NCBI RefSeq assembly: GCF_002257645.1
Contig: NZ_NQMO01000002.1
Span: 620,001 to 684,000, forward strand
Length of the DNA stretch: 64,000 nucleotides
From: Paenibacillus sp. XY044
Lineage (GTDB): Bacteria; Bacillota; Bacilli; Paenibacillales; Paenibacillaceae
Direction of reading: 5' to 3'
Shown here: piece by piece, positions 54,673 to 62,819 of the stretch
Layout of the letters: each line of letters starts with the position of its first letter
How positions within the stretch are numbered: the first letter of the stretch is position 1
The notes under the pieces: model-generated
Databases searched by the model: none
Seen by the model: only the letters and a program-made list of their open reading frames with translations
Told to the model about the DNA's origin: nothing
Position numbers and translations under genes: made by a program

Positions 54673-55068
54673 TTTTAATATTTCCATGAAACATGGCCGT
54701 CTATTTATGGATGGTCTTATTTTTTGAGCCGAATTAATACTTAAGCATGTAATGGCCGCTGTATACGCAGTCCTTGGGGTACTTGTTGTCCTCGGGATTG
54801 TGAGCAATCAAGAGGCGGGCAAAGGCTATCCTGATAAGGACAAGAATTAGGAATGATGAAGACCCTGTTGATTATGTTTTTTGTTTGTATGTAAGAACCA
54901 TTTATCTATAAGTGGCTCATAAAATCTCTTTTATGAATTAAGGTGCAGCCCGCTTTCGAAGCGGGCGTTTTCATTAGGAAAAAAATATTAAAAATATACA
55001 AGCGCCTAAGCAGAGATATGACTTTACCCATATGATATCAATATTTTTGATAAGAGGGAGGTACTTTC
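54673..55068. other. Gene-poor stretch with a relic of the YjcZ cassette
   Basis: A 32-residue frame at 54752-54850 (MAAVYAVLGVLVVLGIVSN) is followed by GGAATGATGAAGACCCTGTTG, which resembles the 3' flank of the YjcZ cassettes at 55.5 kb but lacks the right hairpin arm. A small inverted repeat GCCCGC-TTTCGAAG-GCGGGC lies at 54948-54967. I see no assured gene. Confidence 0.45.
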
Positions 55069-55175
55069 ATGAGCGACGTCAGAGGTGTTGGATTTGGTGC
55101 TACCCTAATAATATAGGTGTTATCTTGGTGCTCTTTATTCCATTGGTAATTATTTTGAAAGCATTTTGTTCGTAA
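55069..55175 (+). pseudogene. Frameshifted YjcZ-like short sporulation peptide
   Basis: GAGGGAGGTAC precedes ATG 55069. The frame starts MSDVRGVGFGA and hits a stop, while a second frame continues NNIGVILVLFIPLVIILKAFC to TAA 55173. The total is 107 bases, one short of a whole frame, so a single-base deletion near 55098 explains it. The copy at 55389 is the intact relative. A truncated AAGACCCTGCTGG hairpin arm follows. Confidence 0.72.
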
Positions 55176-55388
55176 CACAAAGACCCTGCTGGTTACTATC
55201 GGCATGGCATTTATCTTTTACACAAAGGTTTAGTTTTTCATTTTGCTCTGTTTGAAAACAAGGGGCACTCTTAAAGTAATAAATGGAACTCCAAGAAGAA
55301 TAAAATCAAATATCAAGCGTATTAACCCATTCCTAAATAATGGAACATACATATTGTAATATTAACTTCTGGCAAAGGAGGTACATGT

Positions 55389-55505
55389 ATGAGCGATGGT
55401 GTTGTTGGTGGCGTAGGTTACGGATACGGCTTGCACAACAATGTTGGTGCTATCCTTGTGCTCTTTATTCTGCTGGTAATTATCTTGTCGACATTTTGTT
55501 GGTAA
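55389..55505 (+). CDS. YjcZ-like short hydrophobic sporulation peptide (38 residues)
   Basis: The peptide starts MSDGVVGGVGYGYGLHNN and ends in a hydrophobic stretch VGAILVLFILLVIILSTF. This Gly/Tyr head plus single membrane tail is the pattern of the YjcZ family of small Bacillus sporulation proteins. AAAGGAGGT lies 6 bases before ATG 55389. The gene is too short for most callers. A dedicated hairpin terminator lies 28 bases after the stop. The function is not known. Confidence 0.75.
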   Translation: MSDGVVGGVGYGYGLHNNVGAILVLFILLVIILSTFCW

Positions 55506-55533
55506 TAAAGAATAAGGAACGAGGAATGACGAA

Positions 55534-55570
55534 AACCCTGTTGGCTATTAGCTTGCAGGGTTGTTTTTTT
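55534..55570 (+). terminator. YjcZ cassette terminator 1
   Basis: AACCCTG-GGC pairs with GC-CAGGGTT around TATTA. Seven Ts follow. The same AACCCTG/CAGGGTT theme recurs at 55827, 56011 and 56738. Confidence 0.82.
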
Positions 55571-55651
55571 GATTCATTCTAATTATAGTCCGAAATTAAA
55601 AATGAGTGTTTGCCCTTGATATCTTCGCCCTTACCAAAAAGTTCAGCAATC

Positions 55652-55660
55652 CATAAGATA
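55652..55660 (+). promoter_or_regulatory. Sigma-K-like promoter before a YjcZ cassette
   Basis: CATAAGATA matches the sigma-K -10 pattern CATANNNTA. AC in TTACCAAAA lies 17 bases upstream as the -35 element. The same arrangement, with 16 bases, lies before the copy at 56903. Confidence 0.55.
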
Positions 55661-55692
55661 TGATGTACTCTAAACTAAAGGAGGGCGTACTC

Positions 55693-55809
55693 ATGAGTGA
55701 AGTTGTAGGCGGAACAGGTTATGGTTATGGTGGTCTTGGTACCAGCACTGCAGCTATATTAGTCCTGTTCATCTTGCTGGTTATCATAACTAGATCTTTC
55801 TTTTTCTAA
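55693..55809 (+). CDS. YjcZ-like short hydrophobic sporulation peptide (38 residues)
   Basis: The sequence begins MSEVVGGTGYGYGGLGTST and ends ILVLFILLVIITRSFFF. It is a close relative of the peptide at 55389 with a different tail. AAAGGAGGG lies just upstream of ATG 55693. Upstream CATAAGATA (55652-55660), with AC 17 bases before, resembles a sigma-K promoter. A hairpin terminator follows. Confidence 0.78.
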   Translation: MSEVVGGTGYGYGGLGTSTAAILVLFILLVIITRSFFF

Positions 55810-55826
55810 GTAAACAACATTTTTTT

Positions 55827-55866
55827 AACCCTGCCAGCTTTGTGCTGACAGGGTTAAATTGTTTTT
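55827..55866 (+). terminator. YjcZ cassette terminator 2
   Basis: AACCCTGCCAGC pairs with GCTGACAGGGTT around TTTGT. AAATTGTTTTT follows. Confidence 0.78.
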
Positions 55867-56010
55867 GGAGCATTTGAATAACCTCTGCATATAATGAAAT
55901 GCTGCCGCAATTACTTGCTCTTCTCCATTCTACAGATGTATCACTCTTTATCCTTCCGAAATATCCATCCCGTCTGTAGGGTGGGATATTCTAATTATCT
56001 TGTAATAATA

Positions 56011-56050
56011 AGACCCTGCTGGCTGTGTGTTGGCAGGGTCTTTACTATTT
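56011..56050 (+). terminator. Orphan YjcZ-type terminator 3
   Basis: AGACCCTGCTGGC pairs with TTGGCAGGGTCTTT around TGTGTG. No open frame with the YjcZ pattern precedes it, but GTAGGGTGGGATATTCTAATTATCTTGTAA just upstream may be a worn-out tail of such a gene. Confidence 0.7.
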
Positions 56051-56251
56051 TACTTTATGTATTTTATTTTATCCAGCAGAAAGCCTGATGGATCAGGCTT
56101 TCTGTTATTTATTTAGGAGAAATTGTGTCATAAAAAAAGCACAAATGTGCCTACATTGTAGGATAATGACACAAAAATGCCTACATCCTGATGTCCGGCC
56201 GTATTCACTGGAAATGGCTCATTACAAAAATTCCTCACCAGTTTTGATTTC

Positions 56252-56281
56252 AAAAAAATCTCCTCTTTGCGAGGAGATTCA
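56252..56281 (-). terminator. Terminator of the small minus-strand gene
   Basis: AATCTCCTC (56257-56265) pairs with GAGGAGATT (56271-56279). On the minus strand a run of seven Ts follows. It lies 6 bases from the stop of the 65-residue gene. Confidence 0.82.
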
Positions 56282-56286
56282 AGAGA

Positions 56287-56484
56287 TCAGATTAAGGTAA
56301 GCGCGAGCAGCGTGAACAGGCTTAATGTTAAAATGGAGTTGCGTGATCCGTCTCTTCGATCTGTCTCCAAAAACACGTTATCACGATCCACTCTTAGGAT
56401 TCTTCCTTCGTGTATACATCCGTCTCTTGTCCAAATGCGGACTCTCTGGTTCATGCATCGCATGCAGTCATGATAGGCTCCCAT
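56287..56484 (-). CDS. Small 65-residue protein with an Sm-like beta core
   Basis: The protein begins MGAYHDCMRCMNQRVRIWTR and contains VRIWTRDGCIHEGRILRVD followed by NVFLE. The strand-turn-strand pattern with DG and G at fixed places recalls the Sm1/Hfq-like fold found in small Firmicute spore-associated proteins. A short hydrophobic C-terminus (ILTLSLFTLLALTLI) may anchor it. ATG 56484 has AAAGGGGTGATG upstream and a strong terminator follows, so it is a true single-gene unit. I cannot assign a function. Confidence 0.75.
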   Translation of the reverse strand: MGAYHDCMRCMNQRVRIWTRDGCIHEGRILRVDRDNVFLETDRRDGSRNSILTLSLFTLLALTLI

Positions 56485-56737
56485 CTCATCACCCCTTTCT
56501 TTGACAAAGCATCATATGAACGCGTTGGACAAAAGGTCACGGCAGTTATACACTCAACAATGAATGTGATTGACGTTTGTGATAGTAACGAAGCAGTTAC
56601 CCGTTCAGGCTAACGCGCTTTACTACAAGTTATGCAAAGAGGGAAAAGATTTGCCTGTATACACAAAGTGATATTTTGTAAAATAAAGACAACATTTTGG
56701 GACGCGCCGTTATACAATTTGAAAGCATTGGTATAGC

Positions 56738-56775
56738 AAAGACCCTGCTGGCTTAAGTACTGGCAGGGTCTTTTT
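56738..56775 (+). terminator. Orphan YjcZ-type terminator 4
   Basis: AAAGACCCTGCTGGC pairs with TGGCAGGGTCTTT around TTAAGTAC, with a T-run. A cassette body is not recognisable upstream, so it may be a relic. Confidence 0.75.
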
Positions 56776-56902
56776 GTCTAGCAGCATTTTTGAGTATAGT
56801 ATGAAAATTAAAATCAATGTTTGCCCTTGAGAATTTTGCCTTTACCAAATCCTGACTAAAACATAAGATACCATGTATTTTAATTTTAGGAGGTAGTGTG
56901 GG

Positions 56903-57004
56903 ATGAGTGACGAAGTAGGCTATGGTGGTTTCCGCAATAATATGGCAGCTATCTTGGTTCTGTTCATTCTTCTGGTTATCATAACTCAATCTTTCTTTTT
57001 CTAA
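56903..57004 (+). CDS. YjcZ-like short hydrophobic sporulation peptide (33 residues)
   Basis: The peptide begins MSDEVGYGGFRNN and ends AAILVLFILLVIITQSFFF, nearly the same tail as the copy at 55693. GGAGGTAG lies upstream of ATG 56903. CATAAGATA is present about 40 bases before the start with AC 16 bases ahead of it, again like a sigma-K promoter. No GACCCTG-type terminator follows this copy; the next possible terminator is at about 57170. Confidence 0.75.
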   Translation: MSDEVGYGGFRNNMAAILVLFILLVIITQSFFF

Positions 57005-57053
57005 GAAAACAATAAGTAAGTAATAAAGGTGGGAGTGGAGAGAGGAGAAGATA

Positions 57054-57330
57054 TGAGCGAGTTTCTGGAGTTTAATCGCCGTGAGGAATTTGAGCCCCAC
57101 GATGTGAGTATATAACCTATTAAGAATGCCCAAAATGGGGAGGTAAGCACCTTGCTTTTCCACTTCCCGGCCGCCCTTTTTGGGCGGCCTTTTTGTTTGA
57201 CCATTAATAGCGACGCTAACCAGGGAGGAATATTCGATTTCGCTGAACCGGCTGCGTCGAAACCTTCTCGCCCTGATAGCAGGCAACACACAGGATATTA
57301 AGGACCTGGAAGATCGCATGTAGCAAATTG
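57054..57330 (+). pseudogene. Fragments of a phage- or element-type gene
   Basis: A frame from ATG 57054 (GAGAGGAGAAG upstream) reads MSEFLEFNRREEFEPHDVSI and stops. After a GC-rich hairpin (GGCCGCC/GGGCGGCC at about 57168-57190), another frame reads SISLNRLRRNLLALIAG, NTQDIKDLEDRM, then a stop and QIEKQ. The order suggests a worn coiled-coil protein; I do not recognise the family. Confidence 0.4.
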
Positions 57331-57640
57331 AGAAACAGTAAGCCAAACGGCCACGTTGGCATGATAGCTGACGTGGCCGTTTGTTTATTGAAGTTGCGTT
57401 AATCGCTCTCACATACTCAATCTCAGAATATGGCACCCTCACCGGACCGTCCGCAGTCCTAATCTTCGCTGGATCGGGATCCCCGGATAACTGAGCTTTA
57501 CCCACGATCAAATCATCGTTTTAAGCTTTACCGTGACTATGCGCATATGCAGCGGCAGTTCTTAACTCCTCAACCATTACATTCCCTCACTAATTTTTTT
57601 GTAATACGCCTTTTAAAAACCGAGGTTATATATGTTGTAG

Positions 57641-57850
57641 ATCCTCAGTAATTATCTGACCCGGCACAATAAAATGCCGAACATGGAGCAGCTTGAGACT
57701 ATGGCCGGCAAACGTAAGGATAAAATCATTTCGTCACTGAAGGAGCTCGAAAAGCAGGGATACATCCGCTGGGAAAATAAATCATCAGTGGAACACGTTG
57801 TGATTTTGGAGGCGTGGGAGAGAGGGGCGGCCCCTATCAAAAAGCCCTAA
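57641..57850 (+). pseudogene. Winged-helix DNA-binding fragment
   Basis: The open stretch to TAA 57850 reads YLTRHNKMPNMEQLETMAG followed by DKIISSLKELEKQGYIRWE and HVVILEAW. This is the helix-turn-helix-wing pattern of small replication or phage regulators. A stop lies just before it and no ribosome site is seen at its first Met (57674), so it is more likely the 3' end of a lost gene than an intact one. Confidence 0.45.
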
Positions 57851-57902
57851 CGTTAGCCGCGGGGCCGATTACTGGACTATGTATTAATTAGGAGGTTAAA
57901 CC

Positions 57903-58078
57903 ATGAGCAAGAAGCTGACCGATAATAGATTTTTGACAGTTCACGTATGATGTTGCCGCAGTTATGCAAAGATGGGATGGAATGATTCTTATTCCAAACT
58001 CCGTGATGAGCTATTGAGTTTAATATGATCCTGAGATAGTAACTCATGGTTAAGCAAATTGAGAACAGTAGTTCAAAA
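57903..58078 (+). pseudogene. YolD-like protein relic
   Basis: TAGGAGGTTAAACC precedes ATG 57903. The peptide MSKKLTDNRF leads to a stop, while a shifted frame gives FDSSRMMLPQLCKDG. Together these match the start of YolD-like proteins (MSKKLTDN..WESSRMMLPEH). Frameshifts and stops follow. YolD-like genes often travel with error-prone polymerases on mobile elements; none is present here. Confidence 0.55.
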
Positions 58079-58081
58079 CAA

Positions 58082-58120
58082 CAAAAACAGCAGCCGGCAA
58101 GTAATTGGTTGCTGTTTTTG
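58082..58120 (+). terminator. Hairpin with T-run after the YolD relic
   Basis: CAAAAACAGCA pairs with TGCTGTTTTTG, loop of 17 bases. The remaining space to 58305 shows no gene. Confidence 0.7.
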
Positions 58121-58304
58121 AAGGGCGAAAGTCTTGTCAAAGGAAACACCATCTTGAGATAAGCACGGAGGGACTGCGATTCCTAAAATCTATGGTTATT
58201 ATACATTCACGATTATTTTGAATTTCATATTGGTCGAAAACTTAGAGATGATTTTGCTAATCCGTTCCTAGTGGTGTATAAGTTAACACGTTCCGCAAAA
58301 TGCC

Positions 58305-60902
58305 TTACTTAAGATTAACCCGCAAATATGATAATTCCCCAGTCTGCAGCACAATACTTACTTCATTACCGCTGCAAGGAATCGAGTGAACGACTTCTTC
58401 CAACGGGTTTACCAGGTAGGCATCCTCGACTTCCTTATCTATTACGGTAAAAGTATACTCGGACGGATCGGATCCGACATTTCGCAGGGTCAGAATGAAT
58501 CCATTTCCATCTATAGCCGGTTTCATGTATTGCAAGACGACCGTGCCGCTTGACTGTCCAAACCACTGCCCTTCTTCCTCCCTTTCACACATCACCGCCG
58601 CGTTAATGGCTATAGGGTCCGCTGCAGCAATGCCCGCACGATATGCCTCAACAGGATCAAATTGTTCAAATGGACTTAGCTCATAGCGGAAAAGGACATC
58701 CCCAGGTTGGCTAGCCCAGAAATTCGTATCCCAATAATTGTTCATGGCCCATGCCAGCAATAGCGGATTTTCTTGACGTTTGATCTGCTCATTCTCCTTG
58801 CCGAAATGAAAATCACCTACTTGAACGAGCGGTGCGTCTGGACATGCTAGTGTGATCCCCTTCTGTTTATCATAGATGGAAACCGTTTGGTCGACGGTCA
58901 CCCAATCCCGACACGCGGTGCCAAGCTGTTCCCGATCAAGCTCGACGGGCAAACCGGCCGTATCATAATGGGCACGCCAGTCTTTATCCATCCGTAAAGG
59001 GAAGGCAAAATAGATGGATTCGGGCGTTCTGATATCCGATTTATTCATTGAAGCAGTAAGACTAATTCTAGGATGGATTGCGGAAAAAGTTATCCGCTGC
59101 TCCAGTCGGGAAACTCCCGGTGCTTCAAGCTGTACGACGTACGTAACTGAATCCATGGTTTGTTCGACCGAATAAGCTTTCAGCCGATTGGCGCCGACAC
59201 GTTTCGATTTCCATTCATGGTTCCAGACGGAAATGCTGTGGTTTCCTTTATCGACATCACGCGGGAAGAAGGTGTCCCGGTGCTCCTTGTTGTGACGCCC
59301 ATCCACTGTTTCCTGCACAAATTCAAAAAACGTCCAAGGGCTCTTTTCATCAAGCATCTGCCAACTACGACTCTTATCGAACAACTCAACAATTCGTCCA
59401 GTAACAGGGCTATATGTCATCCGGTAAAATGGTGTTTCGATCGTCCCTTCAGTCACCGATATGCTGTCCGATGATGTGTTCAGCCGAGCTTCAAGCTGGC
59501 CCATCGGAATCTTTTTCCACGAGAATGGCGCGATCTCAACGGTTCCATACGATCTAAAGTTTTGGTCTTCCTGCGCATAGGGCAAGAAGTCCATTATACG
59601 CAAAGCGGCAATATGACGATGATTGCCGAAGTAATGCTCAGGCACCTTGACCTCAACATGCTGTGTTTCACTTGATGTGTTGACCAGCATAACGCCATCA
59701 GGCTTGCCGGATTGCTTCGGATTTCCTGCTGCCGCTTCCAATTGCTTGGAGAAAACGTATGTAGACAGGTCTGCTGCCTTGTATGCCATCTCTTTCTTAT
59801 GCAGCTGCTCCGCTTGTGATACCGGAAGATCAGGGATGTAAACTGAGGCCCAAGAACCCCAAGTGTGCTCATCATAGAGCAAAGACTGCTCGAATGCCTC
59901 TTTTTTCACTTTCTTATATTGCAGGTTTGGCGCCCCTTGGATCGCTTCCAGGAATTCAGCCTTCTTCAAGCTTTGCTTCGTTTGACGACTGATCTTGGTT
60001 TCTTTCGCCGAGCTTCCCGCACCGAAATTCCAGTAGTCCGTCCAATCCCCTGAATGAACCGGGATTTGCTCTTGCGGAATCTGCTTAACCCGCTCGAGAA
60101 GCATTTCCGGTGTTGCAAAAATAACCTTGTGGCCATGCCCCTCAGCATTGTATCTGCTGATCAGTGACAACAAATTCGGGTCCGGGCAGTTATTATCATA
60201 TTGCGGAGGATTCGTTGCCGTTAAATACACAAAATCGTACGGATAGTCATTTCTCTCCAACCAATCAAGGTATTCCTGGATCCCTTGAGCCATCAGCTTC
60301 GTATCATCTTGATTTGTGAAGAAGAACTGACTGAAAAGAGAGTAATGCTCACCCAAGAAAGTCAAAAGCTCTCGATTGTCAGGGGTTTTCCAGTTAAATG
60401 CGGAAGGGCGCGGCAACGGAATTCCCCCAAAGTGTACATTAATCCCCGTGATATAAAACTCGATACCTGCATCGAGTAATATTTGGCTAAGCGGCCATGG
60501 CTGCCCGTTAACATCATGATTAATTGCGCTTTTTACGGAAATGCCATACTTCTCCCGCAGCTCACGAACAGGATGCAGCATCCGCGCAAGCTGATCCGCT
60601 GATACTAGCGGGGTAGTGTGCATAGGAAGTGCTGCAATACTAAGCTGTCCATTGTTCACCAATCGGCGGAAATCTGCAACTTGCTCCTCGGTAGCTGTCT
60701 CCAGCCATTGCATCACCGGATAAGTCGCCTCGCAGGTCCAACGGAATTTCGCATCCTCTGGCTCATTCTCCGATTGGAGGCAAAGCTTGATCGCTTCGTC
60801 AATATAGTCTTTCTGCAGCTCCAGCAATAACGGCTGGGGATGTGTGTAACCAATATCCAGGTGACTATGGTGCAAACATAATATTTCTTTGATTTTCGCC
60901 AT
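58305..60902 (-). CDS. Glycoside hydrolase family 38-like protein (alpha-mannosidase type)
   Basis: This is an 865-residue protein. The N-terminal catalytic domain has the GH38 pattern: HSHLDIGYTHP for the metal-binding His and Asp near the start, and NHDVNGQPWPL for another conserved Asp (about residue 155). The middle and C-terminal beta domains follow, ending LQTGELSYLRVNLK. No signal peptide is present, so it should be cytoplasmic. I chose ATG 60902, with AAAGGAG 10 bases upstream, over GTG 60911. It is divergently placed to an AraC regulator, which suggests control of a glycan-use gene; the exact sugar is unknown. Confidence 0.85.
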   Translation of the reverse strand: MAKIKEILCLHHSHLDIGYTHPQPLLLELQKDYIDEAIKLCLQSENEPEDAKFRWTCEATYPVMQWLETATEEQVADFRRLVNNGQLSIAALPMHTTPLVSADQLARMLHPVRELREKYGISVKSAINHDVNGQPWPLSQILLDAGIEFYITGINVHFGGIPLPRPSAFNWKTPDNRELLTFLGEHYSLFSQFFFTNQDDTKLMAQGIQEYLDWLERNDYPYDFVYLTATNPPQYDNNCPDPNLLSLISRYNAEGHGHKVIFATPEMLLERVKQIPQEQIPVHSGDWTDYWNFGAGSSAKETKISRQTKQSLKKAEFLEAIQGAPNLQYKKVKKEAFEQSLLYDEHTWGSWASVYIPDLPVSQAEQLHKKEMAYKAADLSTYVFSKQLEAAAGNPKQSGKPDGVMLVNTSSETQHVEVKVPEHYFGNHRHIAALRIMDFLPYAQEDQNFRSYGTVEIAPFSWKKIPMGQLEARLNTSSDSISVTEGTIETPFYRMTYSPVTGRIVELFDKSRSWQMLDEKSPWTFFEFVQETVDGRHNKEHRDTFFPRDVDKGNHSISVWNHEWKSKRVGANRLKAYSVEQTMDSVTYVVQLEAPGVSRLEQRITFSAIHPRISLTASMNKSDIRTPESIYFAFPLRMDKDWRAHYDTAGLPVELDREQLGTACRDWVTVDQTVSIYDKQKGITLACPDAPLVQVGDFHFGKENEQIKRQENPLLLAWAMNNYWDTNFWASQPGDVLFRYELSPFEQFDPVEAYRAGIAAADPIAINAAVMCEREEEGQWFGQSSGTVVLQYMKPAIDGNGFILTLRNVGSDPSEYTFTVIDKEVEDAYLVNPLEEVVHSIPCSGNEVSIVLQTGELSYLRVNLK

Positions 60903-61065
60903 TCCTGTCACGCTCCTTTGATTTTATGCATTCGTCAACCTTCATCTTTGTTCATGATGATTGAATCTCTTAAGAAGTGTATCAAGTACGGTTGTCTTCG
61001 TATTTACAGAAACGTATATCTTTTATACAATCGTCATACATATTTTCAAAAAGAAGGAGAGGGTC

Positions 61066-61947
61066 GTGATAGATTTTGCAAATCTTCATCCTTACGTATA
61101 CAACGCCAGCCGATATCTATTTTCCAAAGGCCAGAATAGCATATCGCGTGTTTGCTACGCTTCATCGCTCTATCTGATCAGCGAGGGGAAAGGCATGGTT
61201 CACTTTCGAGGAGAAGATCACCCGGTAGGCCCCGGTTCGCTTGTATATATGCCGCCTGGTCTGCTTCACGACTGGTATGCCAATCAGGAACAGCCGATGA
61301 TTCATTATTGCTGTTACTTCGATTGGAAGCATATTGATCGTCGAGAAGCCTTTTTGACGCCGAACATGATCTGTTTCGACACTTCTCAATTGCAGTCATC
61401 GTTAATTGGGCCTTCGTTTCCTGTGCCGATTCCCGAATATATGACGGTGGGCAAGCTACAGATTTGGATAGATTGGTTTGAGACTTTTTTTATAAACAAT
61501 GAATACACGAACGAGCGCACGTATTACAGGGGGTTGAAGATTCAGTCCAATTTTCAGCAGTTCATGGAGTACTTTCTCACTTTCGCCCTCAAGAAGAAAA
61601 ATATCCCTGATCCACGAGTGCTCAAGATCTTGGAACGACTGGATCATGATTTGATGACCGGCAACGTTAAGCCGCTTGAGTTTTATTTTCGAGAACTTCG
61701 CATCAGCCGCGGCTATTTTTTTGAACTATTTCATCAGGCAACCGGGTTATCGCCGATACAATATATGAATCAATTCCGAATAAACCGCGCCAAAGATGAT
61801 CTACGGTTCTCTAATATAAGCATCACGGAGATCTCTGAGAAATACGGCTTCTCGTCGGTTCATTATTTCTCTAAATTATTCAAGCAGTTAACAGGGATGC
61901 CGCCGAAAGAGTATCGTGAAGCGTATATAAGAGAGGAGATTAGGTAG
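61066..61947 (+). CDS. AraC-family transcriptional regulator
   Basis: This 293-residue regulator has an N-terminal cupin-like sensing domain (about 1-165, with GKGMVHFRGEDHPVGPG and PPGLLHDWY) and a C-terminal pair of helix-turn-helix units (about 195-290, with SRGYFFELFHQATGLSPIQY and SVHYFSKLFKQLTGMPP). GTG 61066 has AAGGAGAGG upstream; the frame from 60961 is open but begins with a hydrophobic stretch that is unlikely. It is divergent from the GH38 gene with about 163 bases between starts, and is the probable regulator of that gene. Confidence 0.88.
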   Translation: MIDFANLHPYVYNASRYLFSKGQNSISRVCYASSLYLISEGKGMVHFRGEDHPVGPGSLVYMPPGLLHDWYANQEQPMIHYCCYFDWKHIDRREAFLTPNMICFDTSQLQSSLIGPSFPVPIPEYMTVGKLQIWIDWFETFFINNEYTNERTYYRGLKIQSNFQQFMEYFLTFALKKKNIPDPRVLKILERLDHDLMTGNVKPLEFYFRELRISRGYFFELFHQATGLSPIQYMNQFRINRAKDDLRFSNISITEISEKYGFSSVHYFSKLFKQLTGMPPKEYREAYIREEIR

Positions 61948-62152
61948 GCAATTCCTCGTTACTAAACGAGCGAGGATTACACTAACGGGACACGATAGTT
62001 TTATCTTCAAAAATCAATCGGATTGTTTAAGCCAATCTCTGTAGGGATGTTACACAAGGTTAACGCACGGATGCGGTGGTACAGAGGATTATTTATTGCA
62101 GTGGAGAAGATATGGAAGGTATTGAATGATTTCTCTTGAGGGGGGGATTCAA

Positions 62153-62572
62153 ATGAACACCACATCAAAGAGTAAAACACTTGTTAATACTGTAGTTCAG
62201 GTTAGACTGCCAGTTAGAAATATCGATGAATCCGTTGCATGGTATGAACTGAATTTCGGCTTTACACATTGCTGGAAAACTGAAGAAGAATCGGACCTGA
62301 AGCTTGAACCAGGACCCTATTTGTTTTTAAAACGAGTAGAACAACCCATTCCAGTCCATATTGTATCGGACGGAAAACCCTATGCGGTACTTTGTATAAA
62401 AACATCTGATGTTTTTGAATGTTACCAAAGATTCCTCGATGCAGGTGAAGAAGTAACGGAAATAACGTATACTTGGGGAATTGATCGATTCCCTGAATTC
62501 AACGTTACAGACCCTTCAGGCAATGTTATAAATGTAGCGAACTATCCCGATTTACATATTAATGGCTTTTGA
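62153..62572 (+). CDS. VOC-family (glyoxalase/bleomycin-resistance fold) protein
   Basis: This is a 139-residue protein with one VOC domain: VQVRLPVRNIDESVAWYELN, then LKLEPGPYLFLKRVEQ and FNVTDPSGNVINVANYP. VOC proteins range from glyoxalases to ring-cleaving enzymes and binding proteins, and the metal ligands are not clear enough to choose. ATG 62153 is preferred because GAGGGGGGG lies 6 bases upstream; the frame is open from 62126. The gene stands alone. Confidence 0.82.
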   Translation: MNTTSKSKTLVNTVVQVRLPVRNIDESVAWYELNFGFTHCWKTEEESDLKLEPGPYLFLKRVEQPIPVHIVSDGKPYAVLCIKTSDVFECYQRFLDAGEEVTEITYTWGIDRFPEFNVTDPSGNVINVANYPDLHINGF

Positions 62573-62662
62573 GCTATCGGTCCGCGTTTACCAAACGGCG
62601 TGATTGAAAGTTTTCACGTAACCGATTCAGAGGGCTATCTTATCATCATTAAAGATTGTTAA
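62573..62662 (+). pseudogene. In-frame C-terminal fragment directly after the VOC stop
   Basis: Immediately after the TGA of the VOC gene and in the same frame the sequence reads AIGPRLPNGVIESFHVTDSE then GYLIIIKDC and a TAA. This looks like the end of a second domain (compare NVTDPSGN in the VOC protein). It may be a remnant of a duplicated or longer protein that was cut by a nonsense change. No ribosome site of its own is seen. Confidence 0.5.
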
Positions 62663-62709
62663 TTTGGTATTCAGCTTACGGGAAACGATAGCTCAATAAA
62701 GATATTTGA

Positions 62710-62745
62710 AGGCAGCCGATCAATAAGACCGGCTGCCTATTTCTA
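62710..62745 (+). terminator. Rho-independent terminator after the VOC gene
   Basis: AGGCAGCCG pairs with CGGCTGCCT around an 11-base loop. ATTTCT follows. Confidence 0.72.
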
Positions 62746-62819
62746 AACTAATGGGCTGGATAGTTTAAGATTATGTACGACGCCTTATAAAAGGTCATGA
62801 TATGCAATCTATTTCTAAA

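Noticed and set aside
54948..54967. GCCCGC-TTTCGAAG-GCGGGC hairpin as a terminator.
   Set aside because: A short T-run (GTTTTC) follows but no assured gene precedes it, so it is mentioned only with the region.
56141..56195. Two similar stretches (ACAAATGTGCCTACATTGT and ACAAAAATGCCTACATCCT) 30 bases apart, like a short CRISPR.
   Set aside because: Only two imperfect copies exist, with no cas genes or leader; more likely a minor local duplication.
56474..56484. TAGGCTCCCAT resembles the end of the tRNA-Ala (TAGGCTCCAT) and could be an attR.
   Set aside because: Only 8 bases match before a mismatch, and it lies within the coding start of a probable gene. It is too short to support an attachment site.
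56753..57511. A 252-codon minus-strand frame.
   Set aside because: It overlaps a YjcZ-like gene and a terminator, has no family features and no ribosome site.
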